A stretch of DNA of 47,455 nt from Candidatus Saccharimonadota bacterium (GCA_016282495.1 JAEEKR010000037.1:1-47455), one strand, 5' to 3'. Positions 10,713 to 19,650 are shown, counted from the stretch's first letter. The notes: generated by a model from the sequence alone, not told the origin. Made by a program: numbers and translations.

Positions 10713-11283
10713 TTTTTCCTCTTTCTTGACTATTTTTAAATTTTACTTCTAAATCCAAAATTTTTTTACTGCGATTCTTAATTTTTTTACACGGAATCCC
10801 TGCATTAATAGACCAAGGTTCAATTTTATTTTTAATTAAACTAAAAGCACCAAATGAAGCACCCTCAGACAAATAAGCACCCGGCAAAACTATACTGCCA
10901 GAGCCAATCAAAACATGTTTTTCTAAGACCACTTCTTTTTGTTCGACGTTTTTAAAGTTGTCTGGTATCAAAGGGCTTGTCATTGATTCTCCAGAATAAT
11001 CATCACTAAGTGCATATATAGAAACCCTTGAAGAGATATTACAGAAATCACTTATCGCCACTCCTTTATCACCACCAAAAATAGCCGAATAGGCTGCGAT
11101 ATGCACATAATTACTAATTGAAACTTTTCCACTTAAAATACAGAAATCGTCAATTCGAACATGGTCCCCAATAGATATTTTTTCAGGAGAATAAAAACTA
11201 GCTTTTTTACTAATTAACACATTTTTTCCAACATGTTTGAAACCTATGCTTTTAATTGCATCTTTGCTTAAAAAACTTGTCAT
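10705..11283 (-). CDS. hexapeptide-repeat (left-handed beta-helix) acyltransferase
   Basis: VVLEKHVLIGSGSIVLPGAYLSEGASFGAFSLI...NAGIPCKKIKNR; overlaps the aminotransferase start (ATGCCTAA). Confidence 0.85.
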   Translation of the reverse strand: MTSFLSKDAIKSIGFKHVGKNVLISKKASFYSPEKISIGDHVRIDDFCILSGKVSISNYVHIAAYSAIFGGDKGVAISDFCNISSRVSIYALSDDYSGESMTSPLIPDNFKNVEQKEVVLEKHVLIGSGSIVLPGAYLSEGASFGAFSLIKNKIEPWSINAGIPCKKIKNRSKKILDLEVKFKNSQERGKNA

Positions 11284-11366
11284 AACTGACTTCCTCCATT
11301 ATTCTAACAGGACGCGGCCTTTTTATAATTTTATCGCTTTATCTTATAAATGTCGAGACATGAGCT

Positions 11367-13082
11367 CTATAAAGTGTTATTTGGCACTAGTTTTATTTCT
11401 ATAGCCTCTACTCTTTTAGCCTGTCCTGTTGTACCAGCTAATTCACCATTAGAGACCCAGTTTAGCCAGCCATAATCTTGTACATGGGCTCTGTATTGGA
11501 TATCATATTGTGCTGCAAGATTATCGGATAATTTTATTTCTATGGCCTCTACTCTTTTAGCCTGTCCTGTTGTACCAGCTAATTCACCATTAGAGACCCA
11601 GTTTAGCCAGCCATAATCTTGTACATGGGCTCTGTATTGGATATCGTCTTTATTATAATCGCCATTTAGTTTTATAACTATTGCTTCTACGCGTTTTGCT
11701 TGGCCAGTCGTACCAGCTAATTCACCATTTTTAACTGGGCTCATCCAGCCGTAATCTTGTACGTGGCCATAATATTCTATGCTAGCTCCCAATGATGGTT
11801 TTTCGACAATTTTTACTTGCATAGCTTCAATTTGCAAGGATCTTCCTACTGTCCCAGCTATCTCGTCATTCTTAACCCAACCCATCCAGCCTATATTTTC
11901 GACATGAGCACGGTAATAGATGTCGTAAGTTTTGGCCAATTCGCCAGTTAGGTGTATTTGAACCGCCTCAATTTGCCGACCACTCCCAGAGGATCCGCTA
12001 ATTTCTCCGCTTTTCTTAAAACTGTTTTCCCAACCAATATTCTGAATATGTGCTCTGAATTCAACGCCGTCTAATGAGATAGTCAACGCTTCCATGGCTA
12101 ACCCATATCCAGATGTACCAATCATTTGGCCACCGTTTTTTTCATCTAACCATCCTGCTTTTTCAACTGCAACGTTGTATTTAAAATCGATACTGGTTGG
12201 TTCGTCTGGAATTCTGTTGTTGTTCTGTATGGTATTCTTATTTGTCCCGCTTGCTGGGTCGCCAAACCAATCTACAAAGTAGAGATAGAAATTTCGATTG
12301 CCATAGGCGCCACAGGATGGGGCGGTACCATAACCAGCAGCGATGGCGCCAGCGTTTGGTTGATATGGAGTATAGCGGTATAGTGCGGAAGTGGCCAGAT
12401 TTTCTATATATACGGTTGAGCCGCCACAAGCTGCGTTTGGATTATATTGAATGTAATTATTCCCTAATGGATAGTTGGTCCAGCCGCCATTAAGAACAGT
12501 GCGGAAAAGCGAAGCGGCATTTCTAACTTGATTCTTAAAGCCATAGTATTTAGTATCGCACGCGGCCGTGTCTGGACAACCATAACCAGTAGCTGAACGA
12601 AATTGACGAGAGTTAGGCCACGTATCCGTAATTAAACTTTGTTCTTTTTGAAGTAGAACAATCAGGACTTGTGGATTAATTTGATAATCTTGTGCGGCTT
12701 GCCAAATAATGTGTGCGGCGCTTTGGCCGGTTGGTGCACTATCGCCATAGTCAATGCCGTCTCCAAAAGTCTCGTCAGCGAGGCACACGAAATGCCCATC
12801 TTTAATATGGTATGAGTATTCTGGATATGCGCTAGCTAAATACGTGCGGGTGTCGTTGCATGAATTCTTAGATTTGAGGAAATTCTGTATATCTGCCTCG
12901 CTCATAGAGTTATAATTGCTCATAGTATAATCACTAATAATATTCCCTGGTTTAAAACCCGCCAAAGAAGCAGCTGACGTTTCCACGGGTTTTTTCATGG
13001 CAAAAAACATGAAAGTAGCAACCGCAGCAAAGACGAATAGAATTAATGGGAGACGAGATCGGATTGTACGCTTTATTCTCAT
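11367..13082 (-). CDS. secreted/membrane-anchored protein with six ChW-like (Clostridial hydrophobic W) repeats
   Basis: N-terminal TM segment; six repeats of the type IQYRAHVQDYGWLNWVSNGELAGTTGQAKRVEAIEIKL; N-terminal region with INPQVLIVLLQKEQSLI. Confidence 0.8.
   Translation of the reverse strand: MRIKRTIRSRLPLILFVFAAVATFMFFAMKKPVETSAASLAGFKPGNIISDYTMSNYNSMSEADIQNFLKSKNSCNDTRTYLASAYPEYSYHIKDGHFVCLADETFGDGIDYGDSAPTGQSAAHIIWQAAQDYQINPQVLIVLLQKEQSLITDTWPNSRQFRSATGYGCPDTAACDTKYYGFKNQVRNAASLFRTVLNGGWTNYPLGNNYIQYNPNAACGGSTVYIENLATSALYRYTPYQPNAGAIAAGYGTAPSCGAYGNRNFYLYFVDWFGDPASGTNKNTIQNNNRIPDEPTSIDFKYNVAVEKAGWLDEKNGGQMIGTSGYGLAMEALTISLDGVEFRAHIQNIGWENSFKKSGEISGSSGSGRQIEAVQIHLTGELAKTYDIYYRAHVENIGWMGWVKNDEIAGTVGRSLQIEAMQVKIVEKPSLGASIEYYGHVQDYGWMSPVKNGELAGTTGQAKRVEAIVIKLNGDYNKDDIQYRAHVQDYGWLNWVSNGELAGTTGQAKRVEAIEIKLSDNLAAQYDIQYRAHVQDYGWLNWVSNGELAGTTGQAKRVEAIEIKLVPNNTL
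11391..11645. repeat. two near-identical 114-bp copies (11391-11504 and 11532-11645), period 141 bp, encoding the last two ChW repeats
   Basis: By-eye comparison finds a single difference (atagcc/atggcc). Confidence 0.93.
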
Positions 13083-13633
13083 ATATTGATATCTCCTGTT
13101 ATGGTACCGGTTTTATTGTTTGATTCTAGATTTATATTAATATTCCAATGTCCTGAAGATAGACTTAAAACAGGAATGTCAAAGCCTTCACAAGTTGAAG
13201 TTGAGCTAGATGGAATAATTATTGCGCTATCAGTAAATGTAGTACCGGAATTAGAACGCATATCCAGTTTACAGGTACCTGAAGCAAGATATTGATCGAT
13301 GTTCACTCTAATACGTACCATACCGTTTGAAAGCTCGGCCATAGTGATTACTCCTGTGAGAGATTCCATGGCGTTAGGGTCATCACCATCATTTTGAATA
13401 GGGGTTTTATTATCGCCGTTGTCGGAAGTTGTTTGATTCTCCGTTGGTGTTTTTTCGGTTTTTTCAACCTTAGTAGTATTAGTGTCTCTTTTACTTTCTT
13501 CGGTAACATCCGATGCGTTATCTGCTAGCATTTTAGAAACGAAAAACAAAACGCCAATCAATATGCCAATAACTACAAGAGTTACGGCTGGGTGATGAGT
13601 ACGGCGTCGATTTTTGCTGTTTGTTTTTACCAT
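13079..13633 (-). CDS. hypothetical single-TM exported protein
   Basis: N-terminal TM helix (HPAVTLVVIGILIGVLFFVSKML) followed by a Thr/Glu/Asn-rich linker and a beta-rich C-terminus. Confidence 0.7.
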   Translation of the reverse strand: MVKTNSKNRRRTHHPAVTLVVIGILIGVLFFVSKMLADNASDVTEESKRDTNTTKVEKTEKTPTENQTTSDNGDNKTPIQNDGDDPNAMESLTGVITMAELSNGMVRIRVNIDQYLASGTCKLDMRSNSGTTFTDSAIIIPSSSTSTCEGFDIPVLSLSSGHWNININLESNNKTGTITGDINI

Positions 13634-13684
13634 GGTAGATTACTCCTGAGTTTATTGTAACAGCTTATGATATAATTGTAAACC

Positions 13685-14011
13685 CTATTCTAAATCTATT
13701 TCTAAAATTGTGGCCGCTTTTCGTAGTATTTCTTCTTCTTCTGGTGTAGCTACTGTAATCTTGTCATTGAAAAGCTTTGTGGTTTCGGGAAATGGTAAGC
13801 TTACTATTTCTAGTGAACGTGCTGCTCCAGGAACTCTTTTAATTACCCCTTTTTCAACGAGATTATCTACATGTTCAGCAACGGCAGAAACAGAAGAGAG
13901 CCCAACTCCAGACATAATCTCCCTGTATGATGGTGAGTAATCATATGCTTTGGTGAAATCTGTAATAAACTCTAGTATTAACGCTTGTTTTTTAGTGAGT
14001 TTGGGTTTCAT
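13685..14011 (-). CDS. LexA-type winged-helix DNA-binding protein lacking the S24 peptidase domain
   Basis: LTKKQALILEFITDFTKAYDYSPSYREIMSGVGLSSVSAVAEHVDNLVEKGVIKRVPGAARSLEI matches the LexA N-terminal domain pattern; protein ends at 108 aa. Confidence 0.8.
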   Translation of the reverse strand: MKPKLTKKQALILEFITDFTKAYDYSPSYREIMSGVGLSSVSAVAEHVDNLVEKGVIKRVPGAARSLEIVSLPFPETTKLFNDKITVATPEEEEILRKAATILEIDLE

Positions 14012-14086
14012 TATGCTATAATAATAACATTATCATTATAATAATAAAAGAGATCACCTCTGATAATTCTAGAGTGTAGGAGTTTA

Positions 14087-15724
14087 ATGGATAAATCGAT
14101 TGACGGATTAGTAATAAGAAAGTCAAATAGCGGTAACCGCAAGGTTGGTTTTGATAATACTAAAAAGAATCCTATTAAAAAACCGGTAAAAGCTCCTCAA
14201 ACTGCAACGGTTAAGAAAAAAGGAAGCTCACCAAAAAAGACTCGCGTAGTTGGCGATATCAAACCAAATAAAGCAGAGCTAAAGCAGCGTGCTAGGGAAG
14301 ATTTTTTACGTCCTGTAGAATCTTTTGATTTTGACATTACTTCTGAGGAAATTAAAAAAGAATCAAAAAAACAGAAAAAAGAAAAAAAGGAGAGGAAAAA
14401 GCATAGTAAGAAACGAAAAGTTATTGTTGCTATTATTGCAACTATTCTTCTATTGTTGATCGGTGGCGTGGCATGGCTGATGATTTGGGGAAATGATATC
14501 TTGGCGCGTATTACAGGTGGCAGCTCTAATATTTGGGATGCTCTTGGTTCTTTGATGTCGGAGCACTATGAGCCATTAAAAACGGATAAAAATGGCCGTA
14601 CAAACATTCTTGCACTTGGGACTAGCGGATATGATATGGGTGGTTCTGGACATGATGGCGCACAGCTTACAGATTCTATTATGATTATTAGCGTCGATCA
14701 ACAGAATGGCGACATAGCAATGACTAGTTTGCCGAGGGATTTGAAAGCCGGATCCACTTGTACTGCAACTGGTAAGATTAATGAAATTTATTGGTGTAAT
14801 AATCAATCTGGCGATGATGAAGCGGCTGGAGCAAATGCTGCTATGGAAAAAGTTGGCGAAATATTGGGCTTAGATTTTCAATATTATGCACATGTGAACT
14901 GGGGTGCTTTGGTGACCGTCGTTGATACTATCGGCGGAATTACCGTAACGCTGGATGAAGACATTTCTGATTATAATTACACGAAGGCGGTAATACCGGC
15001 TGGAGTCCCGACTGAACTAGATGGTGCAGGAGCTCTTGCATTGGCTAGAGCAAGACATGGCACTGCGGGTGGTGATTTTTCGCGAGGAACAAGCCAGCAA
15101 AAAATCTTGATCGCCATTAAAGATAAGATTAAGGAAAAGGGTCTTGGTCTTACTGATGCAATTACTATTATGAATTCTCTTGGCGATAATTTACGTACAA
15201 ACTTTACTATAGATGAGATGAAGACCGCTGCTCATTTATTTGATGAGTTCGATTTTGATCATATGCGTCAAATTCCAATGGTGGATTGGTCTCGCGGCAT
15301 TAGCTATATGACGACTGCAAACATAAATGGCATTTCTTATGTTGTTCCTTCTGCTGGAGTCGGTAATTATTCTCAACTTCGTGCTTATATTGCACAGCAA
15401 CTTACTAGTGATCCGATCGTCCGAGAACAGGCAAATATATTAGTATTAAATGGCACAGATGGCTCAGGCGTAGCAGCAGAGTGTAAAAAGGAATTAGAAG
15501 ATGCTAAATTTATTGTAGGTGGTACTGGTGATGCGCCAAGCTTCGTTGAACAAAAAGGATATCATTTATATCTGATAAATTCAGAGACTCCAGCCTCTTT
15601 CTCGGCGCTAGAAGAACACTTGTCTGATTCGAATGTCTATGTCCATAGTAGTGAAGAAATTCCGACTGGCGTGAATACTTATGGCTATGATATTGTAGTG
15701 ATTATTGGTGGAACAACCGAATAG
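14087..15724 (+). CDS. LytR-CpsA-Psr (LCP) family protein with LytR_C domain
   Basis: TNILALGTSG...LTDSIMIISVDQQNGDIAMTSLPRDLKA; DTIGGITVTLDEDI; ALALARARHG; C-term ANILVLNGTDGSGVAAECKKEL. Confidence 0.92.
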   Translation: MDKSIDGLVIRKSNSGNRKVGFDNTKKNPIKKPVKAPQTATVKKKGSSPKKTRVVGDIKPNKAELKQRAREDFLRPVESFDFDITSEEIKKESKKQKKEKKERKKHSKKRKVIVAIIATILLLLIGGVAWLMIWGNDILARITGGSSNIWDALGSLMSEHYEPLKTDKNGRTNILALGTSGYDMGGSGHDGAQLTDSIMIISVDQQNGDIAMTSLPRDLKAGSTCTATGKINEIYWCNNQSGDDEAAGANAAMEKVGEILGLDFQYYAHVNWGALVTVVDTIGGITVTLDEDISDYNYTKAVIPAGVPTELDGAGALALARARHGTAGGDFSRGTSQQKILIAIKDKIKEKGLGLTDAITIMNSLGDNLRTNFTIDEMKTAAHLFDEFDFDHMRQIPMVDWSRGISYMTTANINGISYVVPSAGVGNYSQLRAYIAQQLTSDPIVREQANILVLNGTDGSGVAAECKKELEDAKFIVGGTGDAPSFVEQKGYHLYLINSETPASFSALEEHLSDSNVYVHSSEEIPTGVNTYGYDIVVIIGGTTE

Positions 15725-15732
15725 TATACAGT

Positions 15733-15769
15733 ATATAAAAACACTCCTTTATGAGGAGTGTTTTTATAT
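15733..15769. terminator. bidirectional Rho-independent terminator-like hairpin
   Basis: ATATAAAAACACTCC-TTTATGA-GGAGTGTTTTTATAT between convergent genes. Confidence 0.88.
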
Positions 15770-15778
15770 GAGCTTGTA

Positions 15779-16237
15779 TTATTGAATCTTAGAGATGATT
15801 AGTTTTCTTTCTTTTCCTTCCCCTTCAGAATGAGTGGTGATATCTGAATAATCTTCAGCTAGTTTATGGATGACGCGACGGTCGGCGGCATTGAGATCTA
15901 ATGTCATTGGTTCACCAGTAGCACGAACTTTCTTAATCCATCCTTCAGCCTTTTCTGCAATACGATCAGCGCGTTGGCGTTTATAATCTGCAATATCTAC
16001 ATTGACACGGGTAACTTCAGCATCTCGTGCCACGAGGGCCATAGACACTACATGTTGGAGAGCGCGAAGGTTGTCGGCATTGCGGCCAATTAATAATGAG
16101 TTTAAAGATGTAGATGGAACGGAAAGCTGAATAACTTCGTCATCTAAGGTTGAATAAACCGCTACATTAATACCAAAGAATGACAATAAATCTTCTAGGT
16201 ATTTTGTAGCGAAGCGCACTGATTCGTCTCTATTCAT
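15779..16237 (-). CDS. khpB: KhpB/Jag-type RNA-binding protein (KH + R3H)
   Basis: LLIGRNADNLRALQHVVSMAL (KH GxxG-type) and R3H-like MTLDLNAADRRVIHKLAEDYSDITTHSEGEGKERKLIIS; next to yidC; SD CAGGAG. Confidence 0.9.
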   Translation of the reverse strand: MNRDESVRFATKYLEDLLSFFGINVAVYSTLDDEVIQLSVPSTSLNSLLIGRNADNLRALQHVVSMALVARDAEVTRVNVDIADYKRQRADRIAEKAEGWIKKVRATGEPMTLDLNAADRRVIHKLAEDYSDITTHSEGEGKERKLIISKIQ

Positions 16238-16273
16238 ATCGTGCTCCTGTTTGTGGTTGATTTGAATCTATAC

Positions 16274-17356
16274 TCATTTTTTTCTCCTTTTATTATCTTT
16301 GGCGGAGATGCGAGTAATTTTTGTTCCGGTTTTTTTGTTTTCAATGACTTTTGCTTCTTGAATTTTATTGAGTTCTTTGACGATGGCTTTGTCAGTAGCG
16401 ATTTCCATCTCTTCTCCACTTTTAGCAAAAATGATTTTTTGTTGAACTACGGTAATTAGATTAGATAAGAAGTAATAAAGCACTAATGCGCCTTGGAGAT
16501 TGATCATAATCATAAACATCATAATCGGCATCATCTTGGACATGGAGCCGGTCATCATCACGTTCATGTCAGACTGATCTGGCTCTTTACCGTTTTGAGC
16601 TTCCTTAATAAGGTCGCGGAATTTCTTTTTCTTTTCAGATTTACCAGATGGGTTCTGCTGCTTAGTATTAATATATTGGACTAATGAAGCGGCGAGGGCA
16701 ATGCCTAGTATGATAATAGCACTAACACTGTTAAATCCTGGTCTAACGTCTAAATCAACTAAACCAAAGAGTTGCGGATGAAAATCATATTTTGTTTTTT
16801 CTTCGGCTGGTATTTTGTCGTTTTGAAGATCATTGAGATATGGTTCTTGGAGTTTAACAACCTCATCAATGCGCTCCATTTGGACGATGCCTGGGTAAGC
16901 CCTAAGAGAAAGATTGTCATCTAATCTTGGTTGAACCATAACGCGAATGGCGGTAAAAAGGGCTATAAAAATCGGGAGCTGGATAAAGAGGGTAAGCATT
17001 GAGCGAAATGGCTTTACATTGTATCTTTTATATAAATCCATAGTTTGAAGAGATTCTAATTGTCTGTTACCGTTGCAATTCTTTTTAATCTTGGTAAGCT
17101 CAGGTTGAATTTTACGCATAAGTTTAGTTTGGTGAAATTGTTTTTTTACGAGTGGCCACATGCAGATTTTGACTAGAATAGTAAATAAGATAATGGCTAG
17201 ACCGAAATCTCCAACAAAATTATAGATAACAAATAAGATATTTGTGATTGGTCGGACTACAATCATATCTATAAAGTTAAAAAGACCACCAGTAAGAAAA
17301 CTACCTATAATAATAGTAATAATAATGATAAAAGTTAGGTATTTTTTAACACTCAT
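16274..17356 (-). CDS. yidC: YidC/Oxa1 family membrane protein insertase
   Basis: Multi-TM; FGLAIILFTILVKICMWPLVKKQFHQTKLMRKIQPELTKIKK; located rpmH-rnpA-yidC-jag. Confidence 0.93.
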   Translation of the reverse strand: MSVKKYLTFIIIITIIIGSFLTGGLFNFIDMIVVRPITNILFVIYNFVGDFGLAIILFTILVKICMWPLVKKQFHQTKLMRKIQPELTKIKKNCNGNRQLESLQTMDLYKRYNVKPFRSMLTLFIQLPIFIALFTAIRVMVQPRLDDNLSLRAYPGIVQMERIDEVVKLQEPYLNDLQNDKIPAEEKTKYDFHPQLFGLVDLDVRPGFNSVSAIIILGIALAASLVQYINTKQQNPSGKSEKKKKFRDLIKEAQNGKEPDQSDMNVMMTGSMSKMMPIMMFMIMINLQGALVLYYFLSNLITVVQQKIIFAKSGEEMEIATDKAIVKELNKIQEAKVIENKKTGTKITRISAKDNKRRKK

Positions 17357-17700
17357 TTGGTTGATTGTACCATACTTTCTTTAATAAGAGAACAGATAAG
17401 CTTTTCTAGCTCCAAGAATGGCATGTCTTTAATATCTTTAGAATAGATAATGAAAAGATAATCCATCTTGGCGTTTTTTGGGATATTGAGACGAATAGCT
17501 TCGTAGATACGACGGCGGATACGGTTACGCCCGACTGCAGATTTTAAAATCTTCTTTGAAACAACTACGCCAAAGCGTAAAAAACCACGCTCATTTTTAG
17601 TATAAATGAGCGAGATTTGCGGACGACGGATAGTGCGTCCGTTTTGGTAGGTGTGTCTAACTCCACCTCTAGAATGAAAACGATATTTCTTAGCTAGCAT
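17353..17700 (-). CDS. rnpA: ribonuclease P protein component
   Basis: GVVVSKKILKSAVGRNRIRRRIYEAIR (RNR motif); next to rpmH. Confidence 0.93.
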   Translation of the reverse strand: MLAKKYRFHSRGGVRHTYQNGRTIRRPQISLIYTKNERGFLRFGVVVSKKILKSAVGRNRIRRRIYEAIRLNIPKNAKMDYLFIIYSKDIKDMPFLELEKLICSLIKESMVQSTK

Positions 17701-17703
17701 TGA

Positions 17704-17841
17704 TTAGGCCGTTAAACGAGCGCGACCTTTAATGCGACGGCGTTTGAGAACCTTGCGACCATTAGTGGTGGCATTTCTCTTCATGAAGCCGTGTTCGACT
17801 TTGCGTTGACGTTTGTGTGGCTGATATGTTCGTTTTGGCAT
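17704..17841 (-). CDS. rpmH: 50S ribosomal protein L34
   Basis: My translation: [45 protein letters not shown]. Missing from the ORF track because of its size. Confidence 0.98.
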   Translation of the reverse strand: MPKRTYQPHKRQRKVEHGFMKRNATTNGRKVLKRRRIKGRARLTA

Positions 17842-17895
17842 ATAAAATCCTATATAGTTTAATTATTTGCAAATATTTGTTCTAGTATAGCGTAG

Positions 17896-18028
17896 ATTTC
17901 CACAATTTTCAAGAAGTTTTCCACATTTTTATCTGGTATAGTTCCCTGGTTGTGGAAAAGTCTTCCCTGTTATGGAATTTTTAATTTATATAATATTTTT
18001 CCAGATAAAAAACTGTGGAAAAGTCTGC
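17896..18028. promoter_or_regulatory. candidate oriC / DnaA-box cluster upstream of dnaA
   Basis: ATTTCCACA 17896, TTTTCCACA 17917, TGTGGAAAA 17951 and 18014, around an AT-rich stretch ~17971-18012; rpmH-dnaA intergenic. Confidence 0.75.
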
Positions 18029-18037
18029 TCGGTTTGG

Positions 18038-18043
18038 TATAAT
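18038..18043 (+). promoter_or_regulatory. extended -10 promoter for dnaA (TGG-TATAAT)
   Basis: TTTGGTATAATTAG ~40 bp upstream of the dnaA start codon. Confidence 0.6.
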
Positions 18044-18081
18044 TAGATAAAGTTTACTGATATTTACTGATAGGAGGTCTT

Positions 18082-19437
18082 ATGTTCGATGTGTGGAAAA
18101 ACGTTTTAGCTGAAATTGAGCGTTCTATTCCTGCGATGTACTATAAGACTTTTTTTGATAAAACCGAGCTTGTATCAATGGGGGATGGGGTAGCTACTAT
18201 TGGAACGCCTAGTCCGTTTAGTAAAACTCAACTTGAAAGAAAGTATCACGATATCATTAAGAAGGCTCTAGAAAATAACGATATAAAGGTAAAATCGATT
18301 AACTACATCGTGATTTCTAGTAAGCCTAAAGCTAATAATAGAAATATTGTTCAGGTTATTAAAGAGAAAGCGAGCAGGCCGCGAGATACTTTTTCTGTAG
18401 AGACTGATTTTTCTAAAACTAACCTTAACCCTGGATACACGATGGATAATTTTGTAGTAGGGTCTAATAACGACCTCGCGGTAAGTGTTGCGGAAAACGT
18501 GATTAATAACCCTGGTACAAAGTATAATCCATTCTTCCTTTATGGTGGCCCTGGGCTTGGTAAAACTCATCTTGTACAAGCAATCGGCAATGAACTCTTA
18601 AAAAATAATCCTAAGATTAAAATTCTTTATGCGCCGATGAATCGTTTTTATGCGGACTTTATTAATTCTATAAAAAATAAACGTGGGGATGAGTTTTCGC
18701 AAAAATTTTACAAGCTTGACGTCCTCATCATTGATGATTTTCAGATGATTATTGGCAAAGAAAAGAGCCAAGAGGAGTTCTTTAATATTTTTAACGAGCT
18801 TCATCAGAGAAATAAGCAGATTATTGTTACAAGTGATAGATTGCCTAGCCAGATTAAGGAAGTTGACACAAGGTTAGCTTCTAGATTAACCTGGGCGGGC
18901 GCAATCGATCTCCAGATGCCTAAGTTTGAAGATAAGTGTGCGATTCTAAAATCTAAGGCAGAGTTTGAAGGGATAGAAATAGAAGATGAAGCGATTGAAT
19001 ATATCGCTGAAAACGTAAAGACTAATATTCGTGATCTTGAGGGCGAGTTCAAGAGGCTTCTTGCGATGTCAGAGTTTCGCAATAAGTCACCTTTAGAGCT
19101 TATTCAAGATGGTTATATAAGTGGTATTAATAAGGGTACAAGAGTTCGTGCAGTTTCTCCCAAGCAAGTAGTCGAGAAGGTGGCAAAATATTATCAACTA
19201 ACTCCAAAAGAGTTATGTGGTAAAAGTAGGGTCTCTCATATTAAAAACGCCCGCCAGGTGGCAATGTATATATTATCTAAAGAATTACAGATGAGTACTA
19301 CTAAGATCGCATACGAGGTGGGTGTAAAAGACCACACTACAGTTATGCATGGAGTTAAAAAGATCGAGTCTGACCTTAATTTAAATTATGGCCTTCGCGA
19401 TGAAATTGAGGCTATTCGGGAGAAGATTTATGGTTAG
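18082..19437 (+). CDS. dnaA: chromosomal replication initiator protein DnaA
   Basis: FFLYGGPGLGKTHL, LIIDDFQMI, C-terminal CGKSRVSHIKNARQVAMYIL...GVKDHTTVMHGVKKI; SD TAGGAGG. Confidence 0.98.
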   Translation: MFDVWKNVLAEIERSIPAMYYKTFFDKTELVSMGDGVATIGTPSPFSKTQLERKYHDIIKKALENNDIKVKSINYIVISSKPKANNRNIVQVIKEKASRPRDTFSVETDFSKTNLNPGYTMDNFVVGSNNDLAVSVAENVINNPGTKYNPFFLYGGPGLGKTHLVQAIGNELLKNNPKIKILYAPMNRFYADFINSIKNKRGDEFSQKFYKLDVLIIDDFQMIIGKEKSQEEFFNIFNELHQRNKQIIVTSDRLPSQIKEVDTRLASRLTWAGAIDLQMPKFEDKCAILKSKAEFEGIEIEDEAIEYIAENVKTNIRDLEGEFKRLLAMSEFRNKSPLELIQDGYISGINKGTRVRAVSPKQVVEKVAKYYQLTPKELCGKSRVSHIKNARQVAMYILSKELQMSTTKIAYEVGVKDHTTVMHGVKKIESDLNLNYGLRDEIEAIREKIYG

Positions 19438-19440
19438 TTT

Positions 19441-19650
19441 TGTGGAAAATATGTGGAATAGTCTGCGAAAAAGTCTGGGGATTTTTGGTGGAACTTTTTG
19501 CACTGTTTGTTTAAATTTTGATTATTTTATTAGTTCTTGGTGGAATTCCACTTGTTTTTCACAAGTTTTCCAAAAGTTTTACGCATGGTTTTATTCTAAA
19601 ATTACCCCTATTTTTTGTGATAAAATGGGTGGTTTTACACAGTTTCCACA
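19441..19650. promoter_or_regulatory. second DnaA-box-like cluster between dnaA and dnaN
   Basis: TGTGGAAAA 19441, TGTGGAATA 19452, GTTTCCACA 19642, in a non-coding gap. Confidence 0.6.

Noticed and set aside
11391-11645. Possible CRISPR or intergenic tandem repeat
   Set aside because: Repeats are in frame and encode ChW units with a 141-bp (47-codon) period; no short repeat/unique spacer structure.
12197-12493. ORFs 12197-12493 (+) and 12238-12429 (-) over the ChW protein
   Set aside because: Composition looks like frame-shifted coding; the ChW ORF explains the region.
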